DNA from: Actinomadura rayongensis
GTDB taxonomy: Bacteria; Actinomycetota; Actinomycetes; Streptosporangiales; Streptosporangiaceae
Assembly: GCF_009831215.1 (NCBI RefSeq)
Contig: NZ_WUTW01000010.1
Span: 62,001 to 126,000 of the forward strand
Direction of reading: 5' to 3'
DNA length: 64,000 bases
Position numbers and translations under genes: made by a program. This document shows, one piece after another, positions 8,297 to 16,218 of this stretch (positions are counted from its first letter, which is position 1; the number at the start of each line of letters is the position of its first letter). A model generated the notes under the pieces. The model was not told the origin of the DNA. It saw only the letters and a program-made list of their open reading frames with translations, and did no database searches.

Positions 8297-9052
8297 ATGA
8301 CCGAACGCCTTCTCATCACCGGCGCGGCCGGGCTGATCGGCGGGTTCCTGCGCCCGCGCCTGATCCGGCCCGGCCGCGTCCTGCGGCTCCTGGACGTCGC
8401 TCCGATCCCGGATCCGGCGCCCGGCGAGGAGACCGTCCGCGCCGACGTGACCGACCTGGACGCCCTCGACGCCGCCTGCCGGGACGTGACGGCCGTCGTC
8501 CATCTCGGCGGCATCCCGCACGAGGCGGACTGGCCGGCCATCCTGCACACCAACATCGACGGGACGTACGCGGTGCTGGAGGCCGCGCGGCGCAACGGGG
8601 TGCCGCGCGTCCTGCTGGCCAGCAGCAACCACGCGGCCGGGTTCCATCCGGTGCCCGACACGCCCGCGCCCGACTACCTCTACCCCCGGCCCGACACGTT
8701 CTACGGCGTCAGCAAGGTCGCCGGGGAGGCGCTGGGCAGCCTCTACCACGACCGGCACGGCATGGACGTCCTGTGCCTGCGCATCGGCACCTGCGAGGAG
8801 CGGCCCCCCGACCGCCGCGCGCTGTCGACCTGGCTGTCCCCGGGCGACTGCGCGCGGCTCGTCGAAGCGCTGCTCACCGCGCCGGACCCGGGGTTCCGGA
8901 TCGTCTGGGGCGCGTCCGCCAACACGCGCGGCTGCTTCAGCCTGGACGAGGCCCGGGCGCTCGGCTACCGGCCCGAGGACGACGCCGAGAAGTACGCCGC
9001 GTCCGTCTCCGGCCCGGACCACCCGTACATCGGCGGCCCGTTCGCCGAGTGA
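8297..9052 (+). CDS. udh: NAD-dependent uronate dehydrogenase-like short-chain enzyme
   Basis: 251 residues, extended SDR fold. The Rossmann motif is TGAAGLIG (8-15); the active site shows SSNHAAGF (109-116) and YGVSK (Tyr136, Lys140). Several stretches match Agrobacterium-type uronate dehydrogenase: ADVTDLDAL, VVHLGGIPHE, LLASSNHAAGF, RIGTCEE, STWLSPGDCARLVEA and VWGASANTRG. That enzyme oxidises galacturonate/glucuronate to the aldaro-lactone with NAD+. CGGAGG lies 5 nt before the ATG. The gene sits downstream of an FCD-type regulator and a secreted nucleoside-handling protein, so the true substrate could be another aldose. Family call is firm; substrate is likely but untested. Confidence 0.8.
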   Translation: MTERLLITGAAGLIGGFLRPRLIRPGRVLRLLDVAPIPDPAPGEETVRADVTDLDALDAACRDVTAVVHLGGIPHEADWPAILHTNIDGTYAVLEAARRNGVPRVLLASSNHAAGFHPVPDTPAPDYLYPRPDTFYGVSKVAGEALGSLYHDRHGMDVLCLRIGTCEERPPDRRALSTWLSPGDCARLVEALLTAPDPGFRIVWGASANTRGCFSLDEARALGYRPEDDAEKYAASVSGPDHPYIGGPFAE

Positions 9053-9056
9053 GCCG

Positions 9057-10295
9057 TCAGGACGCGGGCAGCACCTTGAGCTGCGCGAAGAAGCGGTTCA
9101 GGTCGGGCCACAGCTTCTTGTTGGTGTTCGGCAGCGACGCGAACACGAGGGCGGGCGTCTCGCGTCCGGTGTCGATGACGGCCGTGGCGACGACCTCGCC
9201 GGTCGCGCGGAACGGCGGGCGCCTGTAGGCGTAGTACGACGCGACCAGCCAGCCCCGGTGGCCGCCGACCGTCAGCGCCTCCGACGCCAGCGGCGCGGAC
9301 CGGTGCGGGAACGCGTAGTAGCTCTCCTCCAGGCCCTTGGCGGCCAGCGCCGTCACCGACTTGACGCTCTGCGGGCCGCTGTAGGCGCTCCGCAGCGTCG
9401 GCTGGAGCGTGCCGGTGAGGAACTGGCCGTACCAGAGCCGTCCCGCGTGCCGCTCGGTGACGAGGATCTGCTGCCCCGACCAGCCGGGGACGCCCAGCTT
9501 GTTCTTCTTCGACGGCGTCTGCCACGGCCGCGCGAACCGGGGGTACAGCAGGCCCGACCCGGTGTCGGACACGCGTCCGGCGATGCGCGACGGCGTCCCG
9601 GCGAACGTCCGCAGCGGCCGGTCCGGCGGGAGGGCGGCGGACGGGACGGCCGCGGGCGCGGACGTGCGCCGGAGCGTCCCCTTGGCGGGCGCCGGGTCGC
9701 TGCCGCGGTGCTTGAGGTAGTAGACGCCGCCCGCCGCCGCCAGCGCGACGACCAGCAGGCCGATGCCGCCGAACAGCAGGATCCGGGACCGTCCGGACGG
9801 CTCGTCGAACGGGCTGCCGGTCGCGCCGTCCAGCTCGCGGTCGGCGCTCTCCTCGTCGGCCATCCAGGACGGCATCTGCCAGTTGCCGCTGCTCGGACGG
9901 CCGGGCTTGCCGGGTCCCGCGTCGCCGCTCGGCGCGACGTAGCGGGTGTCGGCGTCCCCGTCGGCGTCGCCGTCGAACAGCTCGCCCTCCCACGCCGGCC
10001 CGGACGGGACGGGCGCGACCTTGCGGTCCACGGGCTCCAGCGCGGTCCCGGGCTCGGGCTCGTCGGCGTCGGGCGCGGCGGTCAGCAGCCCGCGCGGCTC
10101 CGGGACGGTCTTCGGCTCGATGCGCGCGGCCGGCTCGGCGGCGCGCTCGGCCGGACGCTCGTCGCGCGGCTCCTCGGCCTTCCCCCAGACGTCGCGGCCG
10201 TCCTCGTCACCCGACCGACCGGCCCCGGCCGCCGGGGTGCCCTCCCCGGCATCGTCACTCTCGGCCCAGCGCGGGCGCTCCCCCTGATCGGACAT
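9057..10295 (-). CDS. Single-pass membrane protein with long acidic cytoplasmic region, unknown function
   Basis: 412 residues. The first ~170 are low-complexity, Glu/Asp/Pro/Ala-rich and probably disordered in the cytoplasm. One membrane segment follows (about 170-192, LLFGGIGLLVVALAAAGGVYY). The outer ~200 residues form a folded-looking domain with several aromatic stretches (LWYGQFLTGTLQP, HRGWLVASYYAYRRPPF, ALVFASLPNTNKKLWPDLN). I recognise no named domain; proteins of this layout are common in Streptosporangiales genomes and remain hypothetical. It converges on the dehydrogenase gene with a 4-nt gap and has its own upstream region (10296-10358). Confidence 0.75.
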   Translation of the reverse strand: MSDQGERPRWAESDDAGEGTPAAGAGRSGDEDGRDVWGKAEEPRDERPAERAAEPAARIEPKTVPEPRGLLTAAPDADEPEPGTALEPVDRKVAPVPSGPAWEGELFDGDADGDADTRYVAPSGDAGPGKPGRPSSGNWQMPSWMADEESADRELDGATGSPFDEPSGRSRILLFGGIGLLVVALAAAGGVYYLKHRGSDPAPAKGTLRRTSAPAAVPSAALPPDRPLRTFAGTPSRIAGRVSDTGSGLLYPRFARPWQTPSKKNKLGVPGWSGQQILVTERHAGRLWYGQFLTGTLQPTLRSAYSGPQSVKSVTALAAKGLEESYYAFPHRSAPLASEALTVGGHRGWLVASYYAYRRPPFRATGEVVATAVIDTGRETPALVFASLPNTNKKLWPDLNRFFAQLKVLPAS

Positions 10296-10358
10296 GCGGG
10301 ACAGGTTACGCGAAGATCAATTCACGCGAAGCGGCCGGTCGTCACACTAAGGAAACAT

Positions 10359-11135
10359 TCAGCGGTACGGCCCGGCGAGCCGTTCGCGCGCCAGCAGCGT
10401 CGCGCCCGCCACCGCGCCCGGCATCGCGACGACCGCGCCGAGCGGGATCAGGAACACGACGAAGGTCGCGACGCCGAACCCGAGCGTCAGCCCCCGGTTC
10501 GCGCGCAGCCGCGCGAACCGCTCGCGGCGCAGCAGGCCGCGCCGCTCCAGCGCGATGGACGTCAGCTCGGCCGTCAGGAACCAGCCCGACACGAACGCCG
10601 CGACGACCGGGACGACCGTCTGCCCCACGACGGGCAGGAACCCGCAGACGAAGAACACGAGCCCGAAGGCGAGCGCGATGACGCCGAGCAGCAGCCCGTC
10701 CCGGATCGCCCGGACGATCTGGACGCCGAGCGGCACGTCCGGCTCCGGCGGCGCCCCGCCCGCGGAGTCCTCGACGCGCTCGGCGATCTTCTCGTAGAAC
10801 GGGTCGCCGACCAGCAGCGTCAGCGCCGTGAACAGCAGGATCGCGACGAACAGCGCCGCGCCGAAGATCGCGATGCCCGCCACGACGCGGGCGGTGTCGC
10901 GGGCGCCGGACGACCAGCCGTCGGCGAACGGCGTCACCCAGGAGGCGAGGTCGTCCAGGTTGAACGCCAGCGCGGTCAGCGCCGCGACGTACACGACGAG
11001 GACGATCAGCGCCGGGATCAGACCGAACAGCCACTGCCCGGGACGCCGCGCCGTCCAGCCGATCCCCCGGACGAGATAGCCGATTCCGGTGAACAGGTCG
11101 CGGAAGAACGACGGTTTCGGGTTCCCAGGGTGCAC
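10359..11135 (-). CDS. EI24/CysZ-like integral membrane protein
   Basis: 258 residues with five to six membrane segments. The family pattern of EI24-domain proteins is seen: FFRDLFTGIGYLVRGIGW at the N-terminus, a helical hairpin with LTLLVGDPFYEKIAERVED (about 108-126), and a C-terminal membrane pair with FFVCGFLPVVGQTVVPV. Bacterial relatives include the sulfate permease CysZ, but no cysteine-biosynthesis gene is nearby, so the transported substrate is not known. It stands alone between the hypothetical membrane protein and the SDR gene, all on the minus strand. Confidence 0.85.
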   Translation of the reverse strand: MHPGNPKPSFFRDLFTGIGYLVRGIGWTARRPGQWLFGLIPALIVLVVYVAALTALAFNLDDLASWVTPFADGWSSGARDTARVVAGIAIFGAALFVAILLFTALTLLVGDPFYEKIAERVEDSAGGAPPEPDVPLGVQIVRAIRDGLLLGVIALAFGLVFFVCGFLPVVGQTVVPVVAAFVSGWFLTAELTSIALERRGLLRRERFARLRANRGLTLGFGVATFVVFLIPLGAVVAMPGAVAGATLLARERLAGPYR

Positions 11136-11144
11136 GGGGTCAAT

Positions 11145-12008
11145 CTAGCGGGACGGAAGCCCGACGAGCTGCTCCGAACGCTCCCACACCGCCCGGCGCA
11201 GCTCGGGGTCGCGCACGGCCGGGGACGCCCGCAGCAGCCGCGCGGGACGCACCGAGGGGTGGTAACCGGTGCCGGTGTCGTATCCGGGGTCGGCGGCCAG
11301 CCGCACCACGGCCCGCGCGGCCTGCTCGGGCGTGCGCAGCAGCGGCGTCCGCGCCAGGAGCGCGCCGGTGCGCGACGGGACGGGCAGGTCGCGCCCGAGG
11401 CCCGTCGCGACCGGCCCGGGACACAGCGCGTGGACGGCCACGCCCGTCCCGGCGAGCCGGTCGGCCAGTTCGGCGGCGAACAGCAGGTTCAGCAGCTTCG
11501 TCCGCGCGTACACCTTGTGCGAGCCGCCCGCCCCGTACACGCCGGGCTCGGCGAACCGCGCGACATCCAGCGTCCCCGCGCGCCGGTACGCCTCGGACGC
11601 GACCACCACGATCCGCGACGGCGCCGACTTCACGAGCAGGTCGCGCAGCAGGCCGGTGAGCAGGAACGGGCCGAGGTGGTTGGTGGCGACCATGCGGTCG
11701 AAGCCGTCCACGCTGACCTTGGCGCGGCGCAGGTGGACGCCCGCGTTGTTCACGAGGACGTCGAGCCGGGGGTAGCGGTCCAGGATGCGCTCGGCGAGGG
11801 CGCGGACCTCGGCGCGCGAGGACAGGTCGCCGAAGAAGGTCTCGATCCGGGCGTCCGGGGCGTCCGCGCGGACGGCCGCGGCGGCGTCGGCGCCCCGCAC
11901 CTCGCTGCGGCCGACCATCCCCACGCGGAAGCCGCGCCGGGCGAGCGCGCGGGCGACCTCCCTGCCGATCCCCGATGACGCCCCGGTGACGACCGCGATC
12001 TTCTCCAT
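11145..12008 (-). CDS. SDR family oxidoreductase, retinol dehydrogenase-like
   Basis: 287 residues, classical/RDH-like short-chain dehydrogenase. TGASSGIG (8-15) binds the nucleotide, VLVNNAGVH is the structural NNAG motif, VVVASEAY carries the catalytic serine region, and VYARTK supplies the YXXXK pair. The arginine at GRSEVRG after beta-2 suggests NADPH preference. Such proteins are abundant in actinomycetes and the substrate cannot be read from sequence. The gene ends 10 nt before the EI24 gene start on the same strand, so the two may be cotranscribed. Confidence 0.88.
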   Translation of the reverse strand: MEKIAVVTGASSGIGREVARALARRGFRVGMVGRSEVRGADAAAAVRADAPDARIETFFGDLSSRAEVRALAERILDRYPRLDVLVNNAGVHLRRAKVSVDGFDRMVATNHLGPFLLTGLLRDLLVKSAPSRIVVVASEAYRRAGTLDVARFAEPGVYGAGGSHKVYARTKLLNLLFAAELADRLAGTGVAVHALCPGPVATGLGRDLPVPSRTGALLARTPLLRTPEQAARAVVRLAADPGYDTGTGYHPSVRPARLLRASPAVRDPELRRAVWERSEQLVGLPSR

Positions 12009-12062
12009 GGCCCCACCCTTGCGGAGATCCCCGTCACACCGGAAGGGCTTCGGCCGTGTCGG

Positions 12063-12641
12063 TCAGGGCTTCCAGCGCGGGTCGCGGCCCGAAAGGGCGA
12101 GGGCCTTCTCGAACGCGGTGGCGCCGGCGGTAGGCTCGACGGGCTCGGCGAACCCGTTGTACTGCCGGTACAGCTCGGCGTTGCGCTCCACGACGCCGTA
12201 CAGCAGCTCGCCGGTCGAGGGCGCGACGTTGAATTCCTGGCCGGTGGCCTTCGCGACGTCCCAGCCGTGGACGGCCATCTCCTTGACGATGAGCGCCGCC
12301 ACCTCCGCGGCCGGGGCCGATCCGCCGCCGAAGTCGATGTCGCCCTCCCACACCGCCGGGTCGTCCCACGCCTTGACCGCGCGGTCGAGCTGCGCGGCAT
12401 AGGCGTCGGCCCAGCCGTCCTCGGCGGTGAAGTCGCGGGCCGTCAGCTCGTCGGGGATCGGCTCGCGGCGGGCGCGGCGCTCCAGCCCGTAGGACGTGTA
12501 GAGGACCCAGTGGTTCACCAGGGCGCGGACGTCGTACTCCGTGCAGGGGGTCGCGCCGTCCAGCGGCGTGCCGTCGACGCCCCGCGCCACGCGCGCCGCC
12601 TCCCGCGCGCACGCGGCCATGTGCTCGTGCAGTTCGTTCAT
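12063..12641 (-). CDS. TIGR03086 / DinB-like mycothiol-type metal-binding protein
   Basis: 192 residues. The N-terminal four-helix region matches the maleylpyruvate isomerase N-terminal/TIGR03086 family: TPCTEYDVRALVNHWVLYT contains the first metal-ligand histidine, and a second histidine appears in VKEMAVHGWDVAKATGQ. These proteins belong to the DinB superfamily and are often thiol- (mycothiol-) dependent in actinobacteria. It is divergent from the AraC regulator (64-nt gap), which may control it. The reaction is unknown. Confidence 0.85.
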   Translation of the reverse strand: MNELHEHMAACAREAARVARGVDGTPLDGATPCTEYDVRALVNHWVLYTSYGLERRARREPIPDELTARDFTAEDGWADAYAAQLDRAVKAWDDPAVWEGDIDFGGGSAPAAEVAALIVKEMAVHGWDVAKATGQEFNVAPSTGELLYGVVERNAELYRQYNGFAEPVEPTAGATAFEKALALSGRDPRWKP

Positions 12642-12705
12642 GCGTTCGAGCGTAGGGACGGCCGGTGCGTCCGGTCTTGAACAAACGCGACATTAACCTG
12701 GGGCT

Positions 12706-13479
12706 ATGGCCGACCTACCGCGCGGAGTGCTCTACCCGGAGCAGCACGCCCCGATCGTCACGGTCGCGACCTATCCGGCGAGCACCGATCTCGCGGCGTG
12801 CGTCGAGTACTACTGGCACGTCCGGTGGGAGGTGGACGAGCCGTACGAGACGAAGGTGCTCTCCCATCCGAACATCCATCTGGTGTTCGAGGAGCCCGTC
12901 CCGCTCGTGTACGGCGTGGACCGGTCGGTCTTCACGCGGCGCCTCACCGGGACGGGCCACGTGCTCGGCGTCCGGTTCCTGCCCGGCGGGTTCCATCCGC
13001 TGTGGCCCGGCCCGGCGGCGGACCTGACGGACCGGCGCGTCCCGGCGTCCGACCTGCTCGGCCCGGCGGTGGACGAGCTGAACGCGCGCGTCCTCGCCGC
13101 CCCCGAGGACACCTCGGTCGTCGAGGAGTTCCTGCGGCCCCGGCTCGCCGCGCCCCTGCCGCCCGGCGCGGCGGACGCGGCGGAGATCGTCCGGCGGATC
13201 ACCGCCGACCCGGCGCTCGTCCGGGTGGACCGGCTCGCCGCCGACCTCGGCGTCTCGATGCGGACGCTCCAGCGCCTCTTCGCCGACCACGTCGGCGTCT
13301 CCCCGAAGTGGGTCCTGCGCCGCGCCCGCCTGCACGAGGCCGCCGCGCGCGCCCACGCGGGCGCGCCGGTGGACTGGGCCGCGCTCGCGTCCGACCTCGG
13401 CTACAGCGACCAGGCCCATCTGACGCGCGACTTCACCGCCGCCGTGGGCGTCCCGCCCGGCCGCTACGCGCGCGCCTGA
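12706..13479 (+). CDS. AraC family regulator
   Basis: 257 residues. The N-terminal half is the DUF6597-like sensor found in many actinomycete AraC proteins (LAACVEYYWHVRWEV, VLGVRFLPGGFHPLW). The C-terminal DNA-binding domain shows both helix-turn-helices: LAADLGVSMRTLQRLFADHV and LASDLGYSDQAHLTRDF, then the closing VPPGRYAR. It is divergently arranged with the TIGR03086 gene and precedes the perhydrolase gene by 96 nt, so either could be its target. The ligand is unknown. Confidence 0.9.
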   Translation: MADLPRGVLYPEQHAPIVTVATYPASTDLAACVEYYWHVRWEVDEPYETKVLSHPNIHLVFEEPVPLVYGVDRSVFTRRLTGTGHVLGVRFLPGGFHPLWPGPAADLTDRRVPASDLLGPAVDELNARVLAAPEDTSVVEEFLRPRLAAPLPPGAADAAEIVRRITADPALVRVDRLAADLGVSMRTLQRLFADHVGVSPKWVLRRARLHEAAARAHAGAPVDWAALASDLGYSDQAHLTRDFTAAVGVPPGRYARA

Positions 13480-13495
13480 CCGTCACGGCCGGGTA

Positions 13496-13517
13496 AAAGG
13501 TTCGCGCGCGGACCTTT
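13496..13517. promoter_or_regulatory. 22-bp inverted repeat between AraC gene and hydrolase gene
   Basis: AAAGGT, then a CGCGCGCG core, then ACCTTT form a dyad 17 nt after the AraC stop and about 60 nt before the hydrolase start. It could be the AraC gene's terminator or an operator for the hydrolase gene. No clear T-run follows on the plus strand, which makes a simple terminator less certain. Confidence 0.4.
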
Positions 13518-13575
13518 GGCGGGTCGTCCCCGGGGGCAGGTGCGGCCCCTTGATCCAGGCCGAAGGAGGAGCGCC

Positions 13576-14403
13576 ATGGGGTTCGTGACGACCCGCGACG
13601 GAACGGAGATCTACTACCACGACTGGGGCAGCGGCCCGCCCGTGCTGTTCAGCCACGGCTGGCCCCTGAACGCCGACGCGTGGCAGGACCAGATGAAGGC
13701 GGTCGTGGACGCCGGGTACCGCGCCATCGCGCACGACCGGCGGGGCCACGGCCGGTCCAGCCAGCCCTACGGGGGCTACGACTTCGACACGTTCGCCGAC
13801 GACCTGTCCGACGTGATCGAGGCGCTGGACCTCAAGGGCGTGTCGCTCGTCGCGCACTCGATGGGCGGCGGCGAGATCACCCGCTACATCGGCCGGTACG
13901 GCACCGGACGGGTCGGCAAGGCCGTCCTGCTGTCGGCGATCCCGCCGCTGCTCGGGCAGACCGAGTCCAACCCCGAGGGCGTGCCGAAGGACGTCCTGGA
14001 GGGCCTCAAGGACGGCATCCTGCACGAGCGGTCGCAGTTCTGGCTGGACCTGTCCGACCAGTTCTACGGCGCGAACCGGCCCGGCAACGACGTCACCATG
14101 GGCAACAAGTACGCCTTCTGGCAGATGGCGATGCAGGAGAACATCCAGGCGGGCGTGGCGTGCGTGGACGCCTTCGCGTTCACCGACTTCACCGAGGACC
14201 TGCGGCGCTTCGACGTGCCGACGCTGATCGTCCACGGCGACGACGACCAGATCGTCCCGATCGACGCGACGGCGCGCAAGGCCGCCGAGATCGTGTCGTA
14301 CGCGACCCTGAACGTCTACGAGGGCGGGTCGCACGGGATGGCGAGCGTACCCGGGTACAAGGAGCGCTTCAACGGGGACCTGCTCGAATTCCTCGGTTCC
14401 TGA
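13576..14403 (+). CDS. Alpha/beta hydrolase, non-heme chloroperoxidase/perhydrolase type
   Basis: 275 residues. The start is the ATG at 13576 with a near-perfect AAGGAGG Shine-Dalgarno; a longer frame upstream lacks support. The catalytic triad is visible: Ser95 in AHSMGGG, Asp in GDDDQIVP (about 222-224) and His253 in GGSHGM. LFSHGWPLNADAW and DRRGHGRSSQP are the oxyanion-hole and cap-entry motifs of cofactor-free haloperoxidase-like esterases. The enzyme is cytosolic; these proteins hydrolyse esters and can form peracids from carboxylates plus peroxide. The physiological substrate is unknown. A strong bidirectional hairpin follows the stop. Confidence 0.9.
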   Translation: MGFVTTRDGTEIYYHDWGSGPPVLFSHGWPLNADAWQDQMKAVVDAGYRAIAHDRRGHGRSSQPYGGYDFDTFADDLSDVIEALDLKGVSLVAHSMGGGEITRYIGRYGTGRVGKAVLLSAIPPLLGQTESNPEGVPKDVLEGLKDGILHERSQFWLDLSDQFYGANRPGNDVTMGNKYAFWQMAMQENIQAGVACVDAFAFTDFTEDLRRFDVPTLIVHGDDDQIVPIDATARKAAEIVSYATLNVYEGGSHGMASVPGYKERFNGDLLEFLGS

Positions 14404-14406
14404 GCC

Positions 14407-14445
14407 CCGTGCGCGGGAGGGCATGGCGGTGCCCTCCCCGCACGG
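14407..14445. terminator. Bidirectional terminator hairpin
   Basis: CCGTGCG-C-GGGAGGGCA pairs with TGCCCTCCCCGCACGG across a six-base loop, a 16-bp stem with one bulged base. It fills the gap between the convergent hydrolase and HxlR genes. No U-tract is present, as is common for actinomycete terminators. Confidence 0.7.
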
Positions 14446-14895
14446 TCATCCCGCCGGTTTCCGAACGACCGTGTCGGCGGGCGCGACGGGGCGTCCGTCG
14501 CCGGCACGGACCTCCAGCGGGCGCAGCGGACGCCCGTCCCGGCGGTCCACGAGCCGTGAGCGCTCCTCGCCGGGCGCGAAGAAGTGCCCCTCGCCCCACT
14601 GCCGCAGCGCGACGATGACGGGGAACAGCGCCTCGCCCTTCTCCGTCAGGACGTACTCGCGGTGCGCGCCGCCGTCGCGGGCCGGGACGGACGCGAGCAC
14701 GCCGCCGTCCACCAGCGCCCGCAGCCGCGCCGCGAGGATGTTCTTCGCGACGCCGAGGCTGCGCTGGAACTCGCCGAACCGTCGGCTGCCGTCGAACGCG
14801 TCGCGCACGATCAGCAGGGACCACCAGTCGCCGATGGCGTCCACCGAGCGCGCGACCGGGCACTCGTTGTCGTCCAGCCTCGTCCGCCGCACCAT
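14446..14895 (-). CDS. HxlR family regulator
   Basis: 149 residues. The ATG (14893-14895) has AAGGAGG in front. The winged helix is typical of HxlR: a cysteine in the N-terminal DDNECPVARSVDAIG, WWSLLIVRDAF, FGEFQRSLGVAKNILAARL and YVLTEKGEALFPV. The cysteine (residue 12) may be redox- or electrophile-sensing, as in other HxlR/DUF24 proteins. A C-terminal tail of about 40 residues extends beyond the minimal fold. The gene is divergent from an MFS exporter gene, with a long dyad in the shared promoter, so it probably represses that exporter and itself. Confidence 0.9.
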   Translation of the reverse strand: MVRRTRLDDNECPVARSVDAIGDWWSLLIVRDAFDGSRRFGEFQRSLGVAKNILAARLRALVDGGVLASVPARDGGAHREYVLTEKGEALFPVIVALRQWGEGHFFAPGEERSRLVDRRDGRPLRPLEVRAGDGRPVAPADTVVRKPAG

Positions 14896-14906
14896 GCCGC
14901 CTCCTT

Positions 14907-14950
14907 GGTTGCAACATGCTACCTTGCCTTTTCGGTAGCAAGTTGCAACC
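14907..14950. promoter_or_regulatory. Paired GTTGCAAC operator between hxlR-type gene and MFS gene
   Basis: Two 17-bp arms, 14907-14923 and 14934-14950, are inverted copies matching at 16 of 17 positions with a 10-nt spacer. Each arm itself contains the perfect 8-bp palindrome GTTGCAAC (14908-14915 and 14943-14950). The site covers the whole divergent promoter and ends just before the MFS Shine-Dalgarno sequence. Two dimers binding side by side would block both genes. Confidence 0.7.
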
Positions 14951-14964
14951 GTTTGGAGGTGCCC

Positions 14965-16218
14965 ATGGGGCCGCGCGTCGTCGCGCTCCTCGCCGTCGCG
15001 TGCGGCTCGGCCGTCGCGAACGTCTACTTCGCCCAGCCGCTCCTGCCCGCGCTCGGCCGCGACCTCGGCATCGGGTCCGGCGCGCTCGGCGCGGTCGTCA
15101 CCGTCACCCAGGTCGGGTACGGGCTCGGGCTGTTCCTGCTCGTCCCGCTCGGCGACGTCGCGGACCGGCGGCGGCTCGTCGTCGGGCAGACGCTCGCGCT
15201 CGCGGCGGCCCTCGCGGTCGTCGGCGTCGCGCCGTCCGCGGCGGTGCTGCTGGCGGGCGTCGCCGCCGTGGGGCTGCTCGCGGTCGTCGCGCAGACGCTC
15301 GTGGCGTTCGCCGCCGCGCTGGCGGTCCCTTCTCGACGCGGACGCGTCGTCGGGCTCGTCACCGGCGGCATCGTCACCGGGATCCTGCTCGCCCGCGCGG
15401 TCGCGGGCGCGCTGGCCGACCTCGCGGGCTGGCGGGCCGTGTACCTGGCGTCGGCGGCCGTCACGGGTGTTCTCGCCCTCGCTCTGCACCGCGCCCTGCC
15501 GTCTCGGGACTTTGCGCCGTCTCCCGGGTACGGGCGGCTGCTGCGATCGACCGTGGCGTTGTTCGCGCGCGAGCCCGTGCTGCGATTGCGGGGCGTCCTC
15601 GCGCTGCTGGTCTTCGCCGCGTTCAGCACGCTGTGGAGCTGCGTCGCGCTGCCGCTGAGCGCGCGCGGCCTCTCCCCGGCCGCGATCGGCGCGTTCGGGC
15701 TCGCGGGCGCGGCGGGCGCGCTCGCCGCGCCGCTGGCCGGACGGCTCGGCGACCGCGGCCGGGCGGCGTGGACGACCTCGGCGGGGCTCGTGCTGCTCAC
15801 CGTGTCCTGGCTGCCGCTGGCGTTCACCGGGGCGTCGCTGTGGGCGCTGGCGGTGGGCGTCGTCGTGCTCGACTTCGCGGTGCAGGCCGTCCACGTCACG
15901 AGCCAGAGCGTCATCTATGCGGCCCGGCCGGACGCGGGGTCGCGCGTCATCGGCGGGTACATGGTCTTCTACTCGGCGGGCAGCGCGTCAGGCGCGCTCG
16001 CCGCGACCGCGCTGTACGCGGCGGCGGGCTGGGGCGCCGTGTGCGCGCTCGGCGCCGGGTTCAGCGCGGCGGCGCTCGCCGTGTGGGCGGCTACGGCTTG
16101 CGCGCCACGCCGACCCAGTACGGCACGTCCGGCTGGTGCGGCGCGGCGGACGCCCCCGGACGCCAGTGCGGCGGCGACACGACCCCCGGCTCCACCAGCT
16201 CCAGGCCGAGCCGGGTGA
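14965..16218 (+). CDS. MFS transporter, drug-efflux type
   Basis: 417 residues from the ATG at 14965 (GGAGGT just upstream). About 12 membrane segments. VYFAQPLLPALGRDLG at the N-terminus, GDVADRRRLVVGQ (loop 2-3 motif A) and a C-terminal repeat with LAGRLGDRGRAAW match the DHA/'YfcJ-like' exporters often paired with HxlR regulators. It runs in the opposite direction to the regulator and shares its operator. Its last ~43 codons overlap the 3' end of the convergent methyltransferase gene by 128 nt; the C-terminal tail (Pro/Ala/Arg-rich) is poor in family similarity, so a frame change or natural extension past the last helix is possible. Substrate unknown. Confidence 0.85.
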   Translation: MGPRVVALLAVACGSAVANVYFAQPLLPALGRDLGIGSGALGAVVTVTQVGYGLGLFLLVPLGDVADRRRLVVGQTLALAAALAVVGVAPSAAVLLAGVAAVGLLAVVAQTLVAFAAALAVPSRRGRVVGLVTGGIVTGILLARAVAGALADLAGWRAVYLASAAVTGVLALALHRALPSRDFAPSPGYGRLLRSTVALFAREPVLRLRGVLALLVFAAFSTLWSCVALPLSARGLSPAAIGAFGLAGAAGALAAPLAGRLGDRGRAAWTTSAGLVLLTVSWLPLAFTGASLWALAVGVVVLDFAVQAVHVTSQSVIYAARPDAGSRVIGGYMVFYSAGSASGALAATALYAAAGWGAVCALGAGFSAAALAVWAATACAPRRPSTARPAGAARRTPPDASAAATRPPAPPAPGRAG

